A DNA stretch of 64,000 nucleotides from JBBQZU01 sp038207425 (GTDB lineage: Bacteria; Bacteroidota; Bacteroidia; Flavobacteriales_D; Cryomorphaceae): positions 31,146-95,145 of the forward strand of contig JBBQZU010000015.1 of assembly GCA_038207425.1 (NCBI GenBank). The letters run 5' to 3'. Position 1 is the stretch's first letter, and each line of letters opens with the position of its first letter. The translations under genes and the position numbers were made by a program. Shown piece by piece: positions 45,546 through 53,516 of this stretch. The notes beneath the pieces are model-generated. The model had not been told where the DNA came from. It made no database searches and was given only the letters and a program-made list of their open reading frames with translations.

Positions 45546-46409
45546 CTATTGTACAATGCTAAAGGCGGCCATTACTTCATAGCGCTGTGATCGGGGTATG
45601 GCCATAAGGCGGTGATTTACTTCGCTGAGCGTATACTCTTGTAAAAAGGCTGTAGCTGGGTCGAAGACAGAATCTTCACCGCGATAAAGCAATGCAAACA
45701 AAAGTTCCTGAAAGCCTTGGCTATAAGTGGCGTCATTGGTGTTGCTCATATTTTCAGGTAGCTCTGCCACCATCGCATAGCGGGTTGTATTTTTAGGGAT
45801 GTTTGTTTTCACACCAGCTAAAATATTATTATCACCTTCAATCTGATTGGGCCATACAAGGGTGCACATGCCATCAGATGTCACATTAAAAAGATACAAC
45901 TTTGAATTTTTTGTGCTTTCAAGTTCAATTCTTATGGTGTCGCCCACCCGATATGCGGGCTGCTGTGTGCGCATGGCAGCGCTAAAACCCGGGTCAATAT
46001 TGCCAGCATCTATGGCTACCCTAGCACGAAAGTCTACTTTCAGCCATGCTTCACCGCTGCGCTCGAATGGAGTGAATTTGGGCATCTCTTCTTCTATTAT
46101 TCTACCGGCAGTCTCATGCCGGCTATGCTGAAGATACTCTTCAAACCACTTTGATTGACGCTCAATGCTCGCCGATTCTGCGGTGCTTCGTTCGCGTGTG
46201 GTCATTGACTCAACAGACCTGATAGTAATACCTGAACCTTTCTGTATAGCCAAAAGTCTTGCTTCTGACAGTAGCTTGTTTTCGGTTTGTTCGCGTGATT
46301 CGTACCGCGTTAATTGCCGGTCAGCATTCACATTAACCCACACAGGCGATTGAGAAGATACGCTGCTAATTTCAGAAATTGAAAAAATAAGAATTATTAG
46401 TTTTTTCAT
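45546..46409 (-). CDS. Exported DUF4384 protein coupled to the caspase-like gene
   Basis: The ATG at 46409 overlaps the stop of the upstream caspase gene (ATGA) and gives a signal peptide MKKLIILIFSISEISSVSSQ; the frame extension to 46436 is rejected. N-terminal half (LLSEARLLAIQKGSGITIRS ... EEEMPKFTPFERSGEAWLKV) resembles LPP20-like domains with a helix followed by a strand. The C-terminal half is DUF4384: VGDTIRIELESTKNSKLYLF, TSDGMCTLVWPNQIEGDNN, and a final YEVMAAFSIV. In other bacteria DUF4384 is frequently fused to caspase-like domains, so the adjacency here is meaningful. Molecular role unknown. Confidence 0.75.
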   Translation of the reverse strand: MKKLIILIFSISEISSVSSQSPVWVNVNADRQLTRYESREQTENKLLSEARLLAIQKGSGITIRSVESMTTRERSTAESASIERQSKWFEEYLQHSRHETAGRIIEEEMPKFTPFERSGEAWLKVDFRARVAIDAGNIDPGFSAAMRTQQPAYRVGDTIRIELESTKNSKLYLFNVTSDGMCTLVWPNQIEGDNNILAGVKTNIPKNTTRYAMVAELPENMSNTNDATYSQGFQELLFALLYRGEDSVFDPATAFLQEYTLSEVNHRLMAIPRSQRYEVMAAFSIVQ

Positions 46410-49309
46410 CTCAGTATCTTTGATTGATTTCCCCATACCTGTGGCAGTTGCTCTCTGGAATATAGCCTTCGCGCCATATACGGCAGCCCTTCAGAAGTAT
46501 CAGTAAGCCATTGTTCCATCTCAAATAGGGTAATGTTTCCATCCTGATCTTTGTCGGCTGAGCCTTGTAGTCCTTTCAGAAAATAGTAGGTAAGAAGTCC
46601 GTGTCTAGCTTCCGGGTACCAACTTGCAACTTGCTGGGCATCAGATGCAGAAATTACAGCGGCATTCTCACCAAGACGATTTGCCGGATTATTTATGCGA
46701 ATGCCAATTGGAGATGCATTTACAATGAGCATTTCACCACCACCCGATTCGCCTGAAAAACACGCATCAATAACCACAACAACGGAGCGCGCATCCAGTT
46801 TGCTAAGGTTTGTGTAGAGCATGTCGAGGCTATAACCAGTAAGCGGCAGCCGGTTTACATCAGCATCCACAGGCATGAGGTAACCCGTTCGGCTGTTAGG
46901 GTCAGGAGCACCATGGCCTGAGTAGAATATAAATACATCGCTTCGGCTCGGCTTTATCAGGTCTTTTAATTTGCCATTAGTATTCAGTAGGTCTCCAAAA
47001 AGCACTTTAAGGTTGGTGAGGGTGGCGTCTTCGTAGTAGAGTATATTGCCGGGTCTGTACCCCAGAGTTTGCTCCACATAGCGTCGCATCAGTTGGGCAT
47101 CGTTCAGCGCATACGCCACATGAGGTGTGGCACCCTGATAATTTTTATTGCCTATTATCACAGCCACCGCGTCTGGATTTTCGGCGAGGGCTTGAGGTAT
47201 ATTTTGAGCAATATCAGCAGTTAGCGAATTGGGTTTTGCATTTGGTTTATTTCTTTCACGCGCCGAAACTTCAAGTTCCTGAATGGTGCGCTGAGGTTTG
47301 TCCAATGAAAGTCCAAGGTCTTTTTCGGGTGTGGTATTTTGGCCGGTTGATTCCATAAGGCTCACCCTTACGGGAAATGTATCGGAATCGCGGTTGCAAA
47401 AAGCCTGAAAGGTAGCATCCTTGTATGCTCCGGGCTCAATGGTTCCTATATCAAGAATTAAAAGGCCTGGATTTTCAACTCCAGCCAGGAATACTCCGCT
47501 GCCGGGCACAATACGAGCCTTCACATTTTCGGCTATTCCTTCGCCGGTGTTGCTCGCGCGAATGGTTATATCTACAATTGTTCCCGGCGTAATTATTGAC
47601 CGGCCCTGTATATCAAGTACCGCAACTTCAGTAATGTTCAATACAGGTTTGCTGTATGACTTGGTAGGGATTATAAACTTTATGGGGTCTGCATTGAATC
47701 CGTTTAATTCCTTAATGTCGATTATTATTTCAGCCTTACCGTCACCTAAATCAGCTCCGCCCTTTACAGAAAGCGAAACTACGCGCTCAGCACCGGCATC
47801 TATATTTCCTAGCGCTGCGTTGAGGCCTTCAATGGGAGCATTAGCCTTGCCCGAAAGGGTTACAAACTGAGCCCCACCCGACCCACTGTTGGTGATGGTG
47901 AATTGTATCAACGCGCTCTCTTTGGCGCTGAGCCTGTTGTCACCATCTGCATCAGTAAATATTGGGTTGCCAACGCTCAAGCTGGCCGGAAGGCGCACGG
48001 CTGCCGAGTAAATGTCTATTTCCAACTGTTTTCCAACCGGATACTTCTTGCCATTTAAGGGATGGTGTATCGTAAAATTGAAGTATTCTTTTGCATCAAG
48101 TGTTTTATTTAGTTGACTTAATACTTCGATTCGCGCCATATTTCGATTTTCATAAAGACTGCGGGCATCATTCCTATCAATAACAAGGTCGCTGGAATAA
48201 CCCATGATGGTGACTGGAAAAATTCCCTTCTCAATATTATAAGTATCAAACTCAAGTGATGATGCCGGTAGTTCATCAAGTCTTGTGGAAGCCTTGCGCT
48301 TTGCTTCGCGAATGATGCGCTCATCAATTTCCGCAGCAATGAATTGGTCTGCAAAGTGGCCCATACCTACACGGGCTCTTGCAAGGTATTCAAGACTTGT
48401 TTCAAACTGGCTTCTTGGCAAAAGAAGCTTAGCCAAATCGGGTCTGACAGCTATAAATTCCGAATTGCCTTCAATATCCCAAAGGGGAACCCAATAGAGT
48501 TTGCCATCGTCATACCCGGCAAAAAGCTCCCCATCAACGTAGAAATATTTTGAGCCGGCTCGCTGTACTTCCTTCATGAATGTAAAAAGTTCTTTGCCAG
48601 TATAGGCGTCATATACCGCAATTAATTCGCTTCCATTGCGGCTTACCAAATATTTGCCGGAAGGAGTAAAATCCAAACCGGAAGAATTTACAGATTCTAA
48701 AGGTATGGTATACAATTCGTTGCCAGTAAGCAGATCCCAGGCTTTAATTCCACGAAATACGCCTGCCACCAATACTTTGCTATCAGGGCTGTACGCTAAA
48801 ACTTTTGAAAATCGAACCAGCGCGGGTATCACTCGTATTGGTTGAACTTTTCCAATCTCCCAAATCTTTATTTGATTGAATAAGCCCATTACAGAAAGAT
48901 ACTTGCCGTCAGGACTAAATCTTAATGCTGTAATATAATCGGATTGATTTGGCATTTTTCCCGGGCGCCTTTGGTCTTTCGTGCTGCGCAGCCTAAATGT
49001 GAAGTCGATTCCGGCACTTCCCAGTAGTTCTCCATTTGGGCAAAGCGTTATTGCCGAAACACTTGGATAATGCCCTGAAAATGATGCTTTTTCTTTACCT
49101 GTATTAAGATCTATGATTTTAATTGCCTGCGTTTTGTTCGCAACAGCAATAGTACCCATATCATCGCTCAGGGCAATGATTGAGGCAGGTTCAATTTTAA
49201 AACTTACAGGTATAAGAATTTCTTGAATTGTGGGCTTTGCATCTTGTGCAACTCCCGAAAGCACTAATGGGATGCAAATTGCGCTGATATATATTCGAAT
49301 AGATTTCAT
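46406..49309 (-). CDS. Exported WD40-repeat protein with C-terminal caspase-like (C14) domain
   Basis: 967 residues. Signal peptide MKSIRIYISAICIPLVLSGVAQ suggests periplasmic or surface location. Residues about 40-300 form WD40-like blades (IKIIDLNTGKEKASFSGH, ITALRFSPDGKYLSVMG, IKIWEIGK, IKAWDLLTGNELYTI). The middle (about 440-690) has two CARDB/adhesin-like beta domains (ALIQFTITNSGSGGAQFVTL, TIVDITIRASNTGEGIAENV). The caspase fold starts near 711 (DAVAVIIGNKNY) with catalytic His in IFYSGHG (about 798) and Cys in VVIDACFSG (about 847). Two EF-hand-like loops occur: residues 453-464 (DADGDNRLSAKE) and 919-930 (DKDQDGNITLFE). Metacaspases often need calcium. Target unknown. Confidence 0.85.
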   Translation of the reverse strand: MKSIRIYISAICIPLVLSGVAQDAKPTIQEILIPVSFKIEPASIIALSDDMGTIAVANKTQAIKIIDLNTGKEKASFSGHYPSVSAITLCPNGELLGSAGIDFTFRLRSTKDQRRPGKMPNQSDYITALRFSPDGKYLSVMGLFNQIKIWEIGKVQPIRVIPALVRFSKVLAYSPDSKVLVAGVFRGIKAWDLLTGNELYTIPLESVNSSGLDFTPSGKYLVSRNGSELIAVYDAYTGKELFTFMKEVQRAGSKYFYVDGELFAGYDDGKLYWVPLWDIEGNSEFIAVRPDLAKLLLPRSQFETSLEYLARARVGMGHFADQFIAAEIDERIIREAKRKASTRLDELPASSLEFDTYNIEKGIFPVTIMGYSSDLVIDRNDARSLYENRNMARIEVLSQLNKTLDAKEYFNFTIHHPLNGKKYPVGKQLEIDIYSAAVRLPASLSVGNPIFTDADGDNRLSAKESALIQFTITNSGSGGAQFVTLSGKANAPIEGLNAALGNIDAGAERVVSLSVKGGADLGDGKAEIIIDIKELNGFNADPIKFIIPTKSYSKPVLNITEVAVLDIQGRSIITPGTIVDITIRASNTGEGIAENVKARIVPGSGVFLAGVENPGLLILDIGTIEPGAYKDATFQAFCNRDSDTFPVRVSLMESTGQNTTPEKDLGLSLDKPQRTIQELEVSARERNKPNAKPNSLTADIAQNIPQALAENPDAVAVIIGNKNYQGATPHVAYALNDAQLMRRYVEQTLGYRPGNILYYEDATLTNLKVLFGDLLNTNGKLKDLIKPSRSDVFIFYSGHGAPDPNSRTGYLMPVDADVNRLPLTGYSLDMLYTNLSKLDARSVVVVIDACFSGESGGGEMLIVNASPIGIRINNPANRLGENAAVISASDAQQVASWYPEARHGLLTYYFLKGLQGSADKDQDGNITLFEMEQWLTDTSEGLPYMARRLYSREQLPQVWGNQSKILR

Positions 49310-49313
49310 ATAA

Positions 49314-49321
49314 TAATTTTG
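49314..49321 (+). promoter_or_regulatory. Possible -7 element toward the LPP20-like gene
   Basis: TAATTTTG matches TAnnTTTG exactly on the plus strand, in the 143-bp divergent gap between the caspase gene and the LPP20-like gene, 132 bases before the latter's ATG. No -33 TTG is evident. Confidence 0.35.
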
Positions 49322-49405
49322 CTTAAGATAATTTTTAGCAATTTTTGTACCATCCCGTCAGCTGCGGTATAAAGTTAATGGGATTTTAATTATAAGGAGC
49401 AATAA

Positions 49406-49465
49406 ATGGGAGTATGCGGTATATTTGGCAATATTGTTGACACAATGCTACTATGCATCATTTAA
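49406..49465 (+). CDS. Putative 19-residue leader peptide with a Shine-Dalgarno sequence
   Basis: ATG at 49406 is preceded by AAGGAG (49394-49399) at ideal spacing, which is rare in this window. The 19 codons (MGVCGIFGNIVDTMLLCII) end in TAA 10 bases inside the LPP20-like gene, in another frame, so translation would be coupled to that gene's ATG at 49453. The opening MGVCGIFG resembles the amidotransferase MCGI start, probably by chance. It may be a leader peptide or nothing. Confidence 0.3.
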   Translation: MGVCGIFGNIVDTMLLCII

Positions 49466-49971
49466 CTATTCTATTGATAATTTCCGGGGTCATTTTTTCT
49501 GACTTCATTACAGCTCAGCCAATTGATAGTGACTTGTCACCAGAAATACCTTGCACCGTTGAAGTACTTGAAGTAAACAAGGGATTGCTTAGATCTTCGG
49601 GCACAGGATCGGCCGATAGCGAGTTACTTGCATTGAAAAAAGCAATTTTCAATGCAAGAAATGAGCTTGCTCAGCAATTGCAAGTCAAGGTATATGCTGC
49701 CGCTGAGCACCAAGTTAAAATCACTAAAGAGCAGAACAAAATGCGAATGGATGAAACATACTCAAATCGCATCACAGCAGCAGTAGATCAAAGTCTCTCA
49801 GGTGTCCGCACAGTTTGTAAAAATGTTGAAGCAACAGATACCGGTTACTACAGAGCCAATGTGGTACTGGAGCTTGACGCAAAATCACTGCTTCTGTACA
49901 TGAAGGATGTGTACGGTACTGATACGATTGGTATAAATAATTTTAAAGCGAGGTTTAATATATCGGATTGA
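49453..49971 (+). CDS. LPP20-like exported protein
   Basis: 172 residues. Signal peptide MHHLTILLIISGVIFSDFITAQ; cleavage before PIDSD, no lipobox, so soluble periplasmic or surface. The core TGSADSELLALKKAIFNARN, then ELAQQLQVKVYAAAEHQ and GYYRANVVLELDAKSLLLYM, fits the LPP20 pattern (helix with alanines, then paired strands) found in envelope lipoproteins with no assigned activity. Divergent from the caspase/DUF4384 pair, whose DUF4384 member also has an LPP20-like N-terminus, suggesting a shared system. Confidence 0.65.
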   Translation: MHHLTILLIISGVIFSDFITAQPIDSDLSPEIPCTVEVLEVNKGLLRSSGTGSADSELLALKKAIFNARNELAQQLQVKVYAAAEHQVKITKEQNKMRMDETYSNRITAAVDQSLSGVRTVCKNVEATDTGYYRANVVLELDAKSLLLYMKDVYGTDTIGINNFKARFNISD

Positions 49972-50052
49972 ATAAGCTTAGCTTTGAATATTCTGGTGGG
50001 GTAAGAGCGCTTTGGCTACAGATCATGGGATATTTAAATAAGTACATGTATT

Positions 50053-50427
50053 TTGAGAACATTAGGTAATATTATTTGGCTTGTATTCGGTGGTATATTC
50101 ATAGCCATAGAATACGTGATATCCAGTATGTTGCTAATGATTACCATAGTGGGAATTCCATTTGGATTGCAGACCCTTAAACTGGCCGGTCTCGCATTAT
50201 GGCCTTTCGGCAAACGCATAGTAACCCATGAGCGGGCCGGTGGGTGCCTTCATATAGTCTTTAACGTTTTGTGGATTCTGGTCGGGGGCTTTTGGATAGC
50301 AATTACCCACCTGCTGTTTGGTTTGTTCTTTTACATCACAATAATCGGTATTCCCTTCGGAAGGCAACATATGAAACTGGCCAGCCTGGCGCTAACTCCT
50401 TTCGGGAAGGATATTGAAAATAAGTAA
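50053..50427 (+). CDS. yccF: YccF-family inner-membrane protein
   Basis: 124 residues, two YccF repeats, each with hydrophobic helices and the signature IVGIPFG / IIGIPFG followed by KLA-x-LAL-x-PFG: FGLQTLKLAGLALWPFGKRI and FGRQHMKLASLALTPFGKDI. Start codon is TTG at 50053 giving MRTLGNIIWLVFGG, the conserved opening; the first internal ATG would remove a helix. Function of the family is unknown. Stop is two bases from the end of the decayed gene on the other strand. Confidence 0.85.
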   Translation: MRTLGNIIWLVFGGIFIAIEYVISSMLLMITIVGIPFGLQTLKLAGLALWPFGKRIVTHERAGGCLHIVFNVLWILVGGFWIAITHLLFGLFFYITIIGIPFGRQHMKLASLALTPFGKDIENK

Positions 50428-50428
50428 T

Positions 50429-50754
50429 TCATTGCTTCGGTTCGAAAGCCAAGCCCTTTTCATAATACATGGAGTTGATGAGCAGTTTGCTCAATGAATC
50501 ACCATTGAGTATGCTTGTTGAATATGTAGCCGCGAGCATCTGCGAAGTAGCGTTGTATACTCCGCTTTGTGGCTATTCGGACCTTGGCTGATCCGTTCAA
50601 TACTTGAATTAATATCAGTGCGTATTGGACGAATGTAGGTCATTTAATTTTTTCCACCACTGATGCTACACCACCAGCTATTGGGCATTGAAGCAACAAG
50701 TATGCCCGCTACAACCACAAAGAATTCTGCAAAAAATCATTTAATGCCTTTCAT
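50429..50754 (-). pseudogene. Decayed small membrane-anchored protein gene (DUF6090-like)
   Basis: Reading the minus strand from the ATG at 50754 gives MKGIK, a TGA (50739-50737), then FFAEFFVVVAGILVASMPNS with WW after it, a membrane helix typical of the short N-anchored DUF6090-like proteins of this phylum, until TAA (50646-50644). A frame shift later the text continues MTYIRPIRTDINSSIERISQ, and after another shift near 50565 SGVYNATSQMLAATYSTSIL ... MYYEKGLAFEPKQ, ending at TGA (50431-50429). One nonsense codon and about two frameshifts make it non-functional. Family assignment is tentative. Confidence 0.5.
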
Positions 50755-50805
50755 ATCGATTTAGATGGATGTGAATATAGCAAGGATGTTTTGCGCATGA
50801 ATATG

Positions 50806-50838
50806 AAAAAAAAGGGGGGTGTTGCGCTGCAAGACCCC
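50806..50838 (-). terminator. Terminator after the long-form GAPDH gene
   Basis: Minus strand reads GGGGT-C-TTGC-AGC-GCAA-C-ACCCC, a 9-bp stem interrupted by one mismatch with a 3-base loop, followed by CC and a run of eight T. It lies 30 bases beyond the GAPDH stop at 50868. Confidence 0.75.
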
Positions 50839-50867
50839 AAAACATATTTCACGCTCTGGGATGCTCA

Positions 50868-52340
50868 TTAGTAGTAATGCAATCGCCGCACTTTAGCAAC
50901 ATATTTAGCAAGTCGAATTACCTGCTTGGTATATCCAAACTCATTGTCATACCATACGTAAAGCACTACGCTTTTCTTGTCAGGATGTATCAATGTGGCA
51001 AGGCTATCGAATACTGAGCAGCAGGTATCGCCTATAATATCACTTGATACGAGTTCAGGAGCGATGCTATATTTAATCTGATTCACCAAATCGCCATTTA
51101 ACGCTGCGTCTTTTATCTTTGCGTTAATTTCTTCAATGGTAGTTTCTCGGTTTAGCTCTAGGCTCATAATTGCCAGTGAACCATTGGGTACGGGTACGCG
51201 CACTGCATTTGCCGTGAGCTTATTTGCTAGGCTGGGAATTACCTTGGTAATAGCCGAGCCGGCACCCGTTTCGGTAATTACCATATTCACGGCAGCTGCT
51301 CGACCCCTGCGCTCTTTTTTATGAAAATTATCGAGCAGGTTTTGATCGTTGGTATACGCATGGACCGTTTCTATGTGACCCTTGGCAATGCCATAATAAT
51401 TTTCAATAACATGAAGCACAGTGCTTATTGCGTTCGTAGTGCACGATGCCGCTGAATAAATATGGTCGTTTTCCAGATTTAGTTGTTTATGGTTTACGCC
51501 ATAAACCACATTTGGCATTCCCTTGCCAGGAGCCGTAAGTATTACTTTACTGATTCCTTTGGACTTCAGATGAAGGGAGAGCGCGTCAAAATCCCGAAAG
51601 GCACCGGTATTGTCTATAAGTATTGCATCACTGATGCCGTAGTCTTCATAGTTCACCTGATCAGGTGATGGTGCTTCAATCATCTTAATTATCTGTCCGT
51701 TGATGATGATAGCACGACGTTCCACATCGGCAATCACCGTTCCCGGAAACGGACCATGAACTGAGTCAACCCTTAACAAATCGGCGCGTTTCACAATTTC
51801 TGCATCAGTTACCTTTCGGGTTACTACTGCTTTGAGTCGCAATTGCTGACCTTTACCGAATTGTGTGATAAGCTCTCGGCAGGCAAGACGGCCTATTCGA
51901 CCGAAACCGAAAAGTACTACATCGCGGGGTTCAATCTGCTTTCCGCTGCTGCTACTCACGAATGAGCCTATCTTGCTCAAAAGGAAGTCGTGCTTTGAGG
52001 CAAACTGTGACTGCTCGTCCATCCATTCAGAAGCAAGCTTTCCGATATCGATTTTTGATGGTGCCAGATCCATTTCCGTAAGAGATTGGGCCAGTTCGCT
52101 GGTGGCAAATACATCTATGGGTTTCTGTACTACGTCGGCAGCGTATTTGTGCAGGCTGAGTACGTCACTCACGCTTGTGTTAACAAGGTGGTTTCTAAAC
52201 AAAACAAGCTCTACCGATTTGTGATAGAGGAGGTTTCCTACGGCAGCTACGAGATTCACGGCTGCCTTTTCTTTACTAATCCATATTTCGAGTTCCTTAT
52301 TATAGGTGGCTATACCTGAACTCAATAAGTCAGATGACAT
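50868..52340 (-). CDS. Long-form glyceraldehyde-3-phosphate dehydrogenase
   Basis: 490 residues, about 150 more than a standard GAPDH. The first about 140 residues (ELEIWISKEKAAVNLVAAVG, LYHKSVELVLFRNHLVNTSV ...) form a helical extension without a motif I know. The catalytic part begins VVLFGFGRIGRLACREL, has SAASCTTNAIS with Cys near 300 and ends in VWYDNEFGYTKQVIRL. The extended class is known in Bacteroidota and some Proteobacteria next to a normal GapA and is thought to serve gluconeogenesis, perhaps with NADP; cofactor not verified here. Followed by its own terminator. Confidence 0.9.
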   Translation of the reverse strand: MSSDLLSSGIATYNKELEIWISKEKAAVNLVAAVGNLLYHKSVELVLFRNHLVNTSVSDVLSLHKYAADVVQKPIDVFATSELAQSLTEMDLAPSKIDIGKLASEWMDEQSQFASKHDFLLSKIGSFVSSSSGKQIEPRDVVLFGFGRIGRLACRELITQFGKGQQLRLKAVVTRKVTDAEIVKRADLLRVDSVHGPFPGTVIADVERRAIIINGQIIKMIEAPSPDQVNYEDYGISDAILIDNTGAFRDFDALSLHLKSKGISKVILTAPGKGMPNVVYGVNHKQLNLENDHIYSAASCTTNAISTVLHVIENYYGIAKGHIETVHAYTNDQNLLDNFHKKERRGRAAAVNMVITETGAGSAITKVIPSLANKLTANAVRVPVPNGSLAIMSLELNRETTIEEINAKIKDAALNGDLVNQIKYSIAPELVSSDIIGDTCCSVFDSLATLIHPDKKSVVLYVWYDNEFGYTKQVIRLAKYVAKVRRLHYY

Positions 52341-52395
52341 GTGGGTAGGATGTTTATGTGGTGGTTAAGAATAAGCATATTATCAAGGATACCTC

Positions 52396-53259
52396 TTATC
52401 CGAGGTACGCCTTGAGGTGCTTGCTTCGAGATGAGTGGCGCAGCCTGCGGATTGCCTTCTCTTTGATTTGGCGAACACGCTCCCGTGTAAGACCAAACCT
52501 ATCTCCAATCTCTTCCAACGTCAATCCATGCTTCATACCAATTCCGTAAAACAAGCGAATTACTTCTCGCTCTTTCTCTGTGAGGGTAGAAAGCGAGCGC
52601 TCTATTTCCTGCACCAACGATTCATTGAGCAAGAAAGTGTCTGCGTTTGGTGAGTCATCATTTACCATTACGTCAAGCAGCGAAGAGCTGTCATCCTCAG
52701 TAAAAGGTGCATCCACAGACACATGCCTTCCCGACACTTTTAGTGAATCGGCAACTTTCTCAGCGGGTATGTCCAGCGCAATTGCAATTTCTTCTATAGT
52801 AGGAGGGCGGTCGTATTCCTGCTCGAGCTTGGCAAACATTTTATTGATCTTATTGAGCGAGCCTACTTGGTTCAGTGGAAGGCGCACAATACGAGATTGC
52901 TCAGCAAGAGCTTGAAGGATGCTTTGGCGAATCCACCATACTGCATAGGATATGAATTTGAAACCTCTGGTCTCATCAAATCTTTGTGCAGCTTTTATTA
53001 AGCCAAGGTTACCTTCGTTAATTAAGTCAGGAAGCGAAAGCCCCTGGTTTTGATACTGTTTTGATACCGAAACTACGAAACGAAGGTTGGCGCGGGTGAG
53101 TTTTTCTAAGGCAGCTTGATCGCCTTTTTTGATCCTTTGAGCAAGTTCTACTTCTTCTTCCGCTGTGATAAGGTTCTCACGACCAATCTCTTGCAGATAT
53201 TTGTCGAGGGATTGGCTTTCACGATTGGTTATGCTCTTGGTGATCTTAAGTTGTCTCAT
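52396..53259 (-). CDS. rpoD: Primary RNA polymerase sigma factor
   Basis: Housekeeping sigma-70 of the Bacteroidota type, 287 residues, lacking region 1.1 and the nonconserved insert. The ATG at 53259 (MRQLKITKSITNRESQSLDK) is the standard start; the frame upstream crosses the promoter. Region 1.2 LDKYLQEIGRENLITAEEE, region 2 LRFVVSVSKQYQNQGLSLPD and YAVWWIRQSILQALAEQSR, region 3 IEEIAIALDIPAEKV, region 4 helix-turn-helix LTLEEIGDRFGLTRERVRQI. It recognises the TTG-N19-TAnnTTTG promoters seen in this window, including its own. Confidence 0.97.
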   Translation of the reverse strand: MRQLKITKSITNRESQSLDKYLQEIGRENLITAEEEVELAQRIKKGDQAALEKLTRANLRFVVSVSKQYQNQGLSLPDLINEGNLGLIKAAQRFDETRGFKFISYAVWWIRQSILQALAEQSRIVRLPLNQVGSLNKINKMFAKLEQEYDRPPTIEEIAIALDIPAEKVADSLKVSGRHVSVDAPFTEDDSSSLLDVMVNDDSPNADTFLLNESLVQEIERSLSTLTEKEREVIRLFYGIGMKHGLTLEEIGDRFGLTRERVRQIKEKAIRRLRHSSRSKHLKAYLG

Positions 53260-53304
53260 TTTTAAAGGTCCTCTGGTGTTAAATTTCTGCGGAAAAAAGT
53301 CCCG

Positions 53305-53334
53305 CAAAGGTAATTCAATGTTAACGATTTCCAA
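53305..53334 (-). promoter_or_regulatory. Consensus promoter of rpoD
   Basis: Minus strand: TTG (53334-53332), 19 bases, TACCTTTG (53312-53305). Exact match to the Bacteroidota housekeeping consensus. The rpoD ATG lies about 40 bases past the predicted start, so rpoD would control its own transcription. Confidence 0.75.
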
Positions 53335-53373
53335 ACCCTATTTCAATACCGGACTGTAAGTTGTTCACTACTA

Positions 53374-53414
53374 AAAAGAAGGAAAGCGAGGGCACGTTTG
53401 CCGGTTCGCTTTCC
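53374..53414 (-). terminator. Terminator after the DegP protease gene
   Basis: GGAAAGCGA (53381-53389) pairs perfectly with TCGCTTTCC (53406-53414), with an inner GGCA/TGCC stem around CGTT. On the minus strand TTCTTTTT follows. It separates degP from the rpoD promoter. Confidence 0.75.
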
Positions 53415-53516
53415 TACGATTTCAAAATATGACGAGATGCCTGTATGCTTTTGATGAATCGATGTTTACGGTTTCAAGGAATCAATCTCGCAGGTTTTAC
53501 ATTTTGAATCGTTTTC

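Noticed and set aside
49406..49440. Fragment of an asparagine-synthase gene (MGVCGIFG)
   Set aside because: Only seven residues resemble the amidotransferase start and nothing after them continues the domain, so homology cannot be claimed; kept only as a possible leader peptide.
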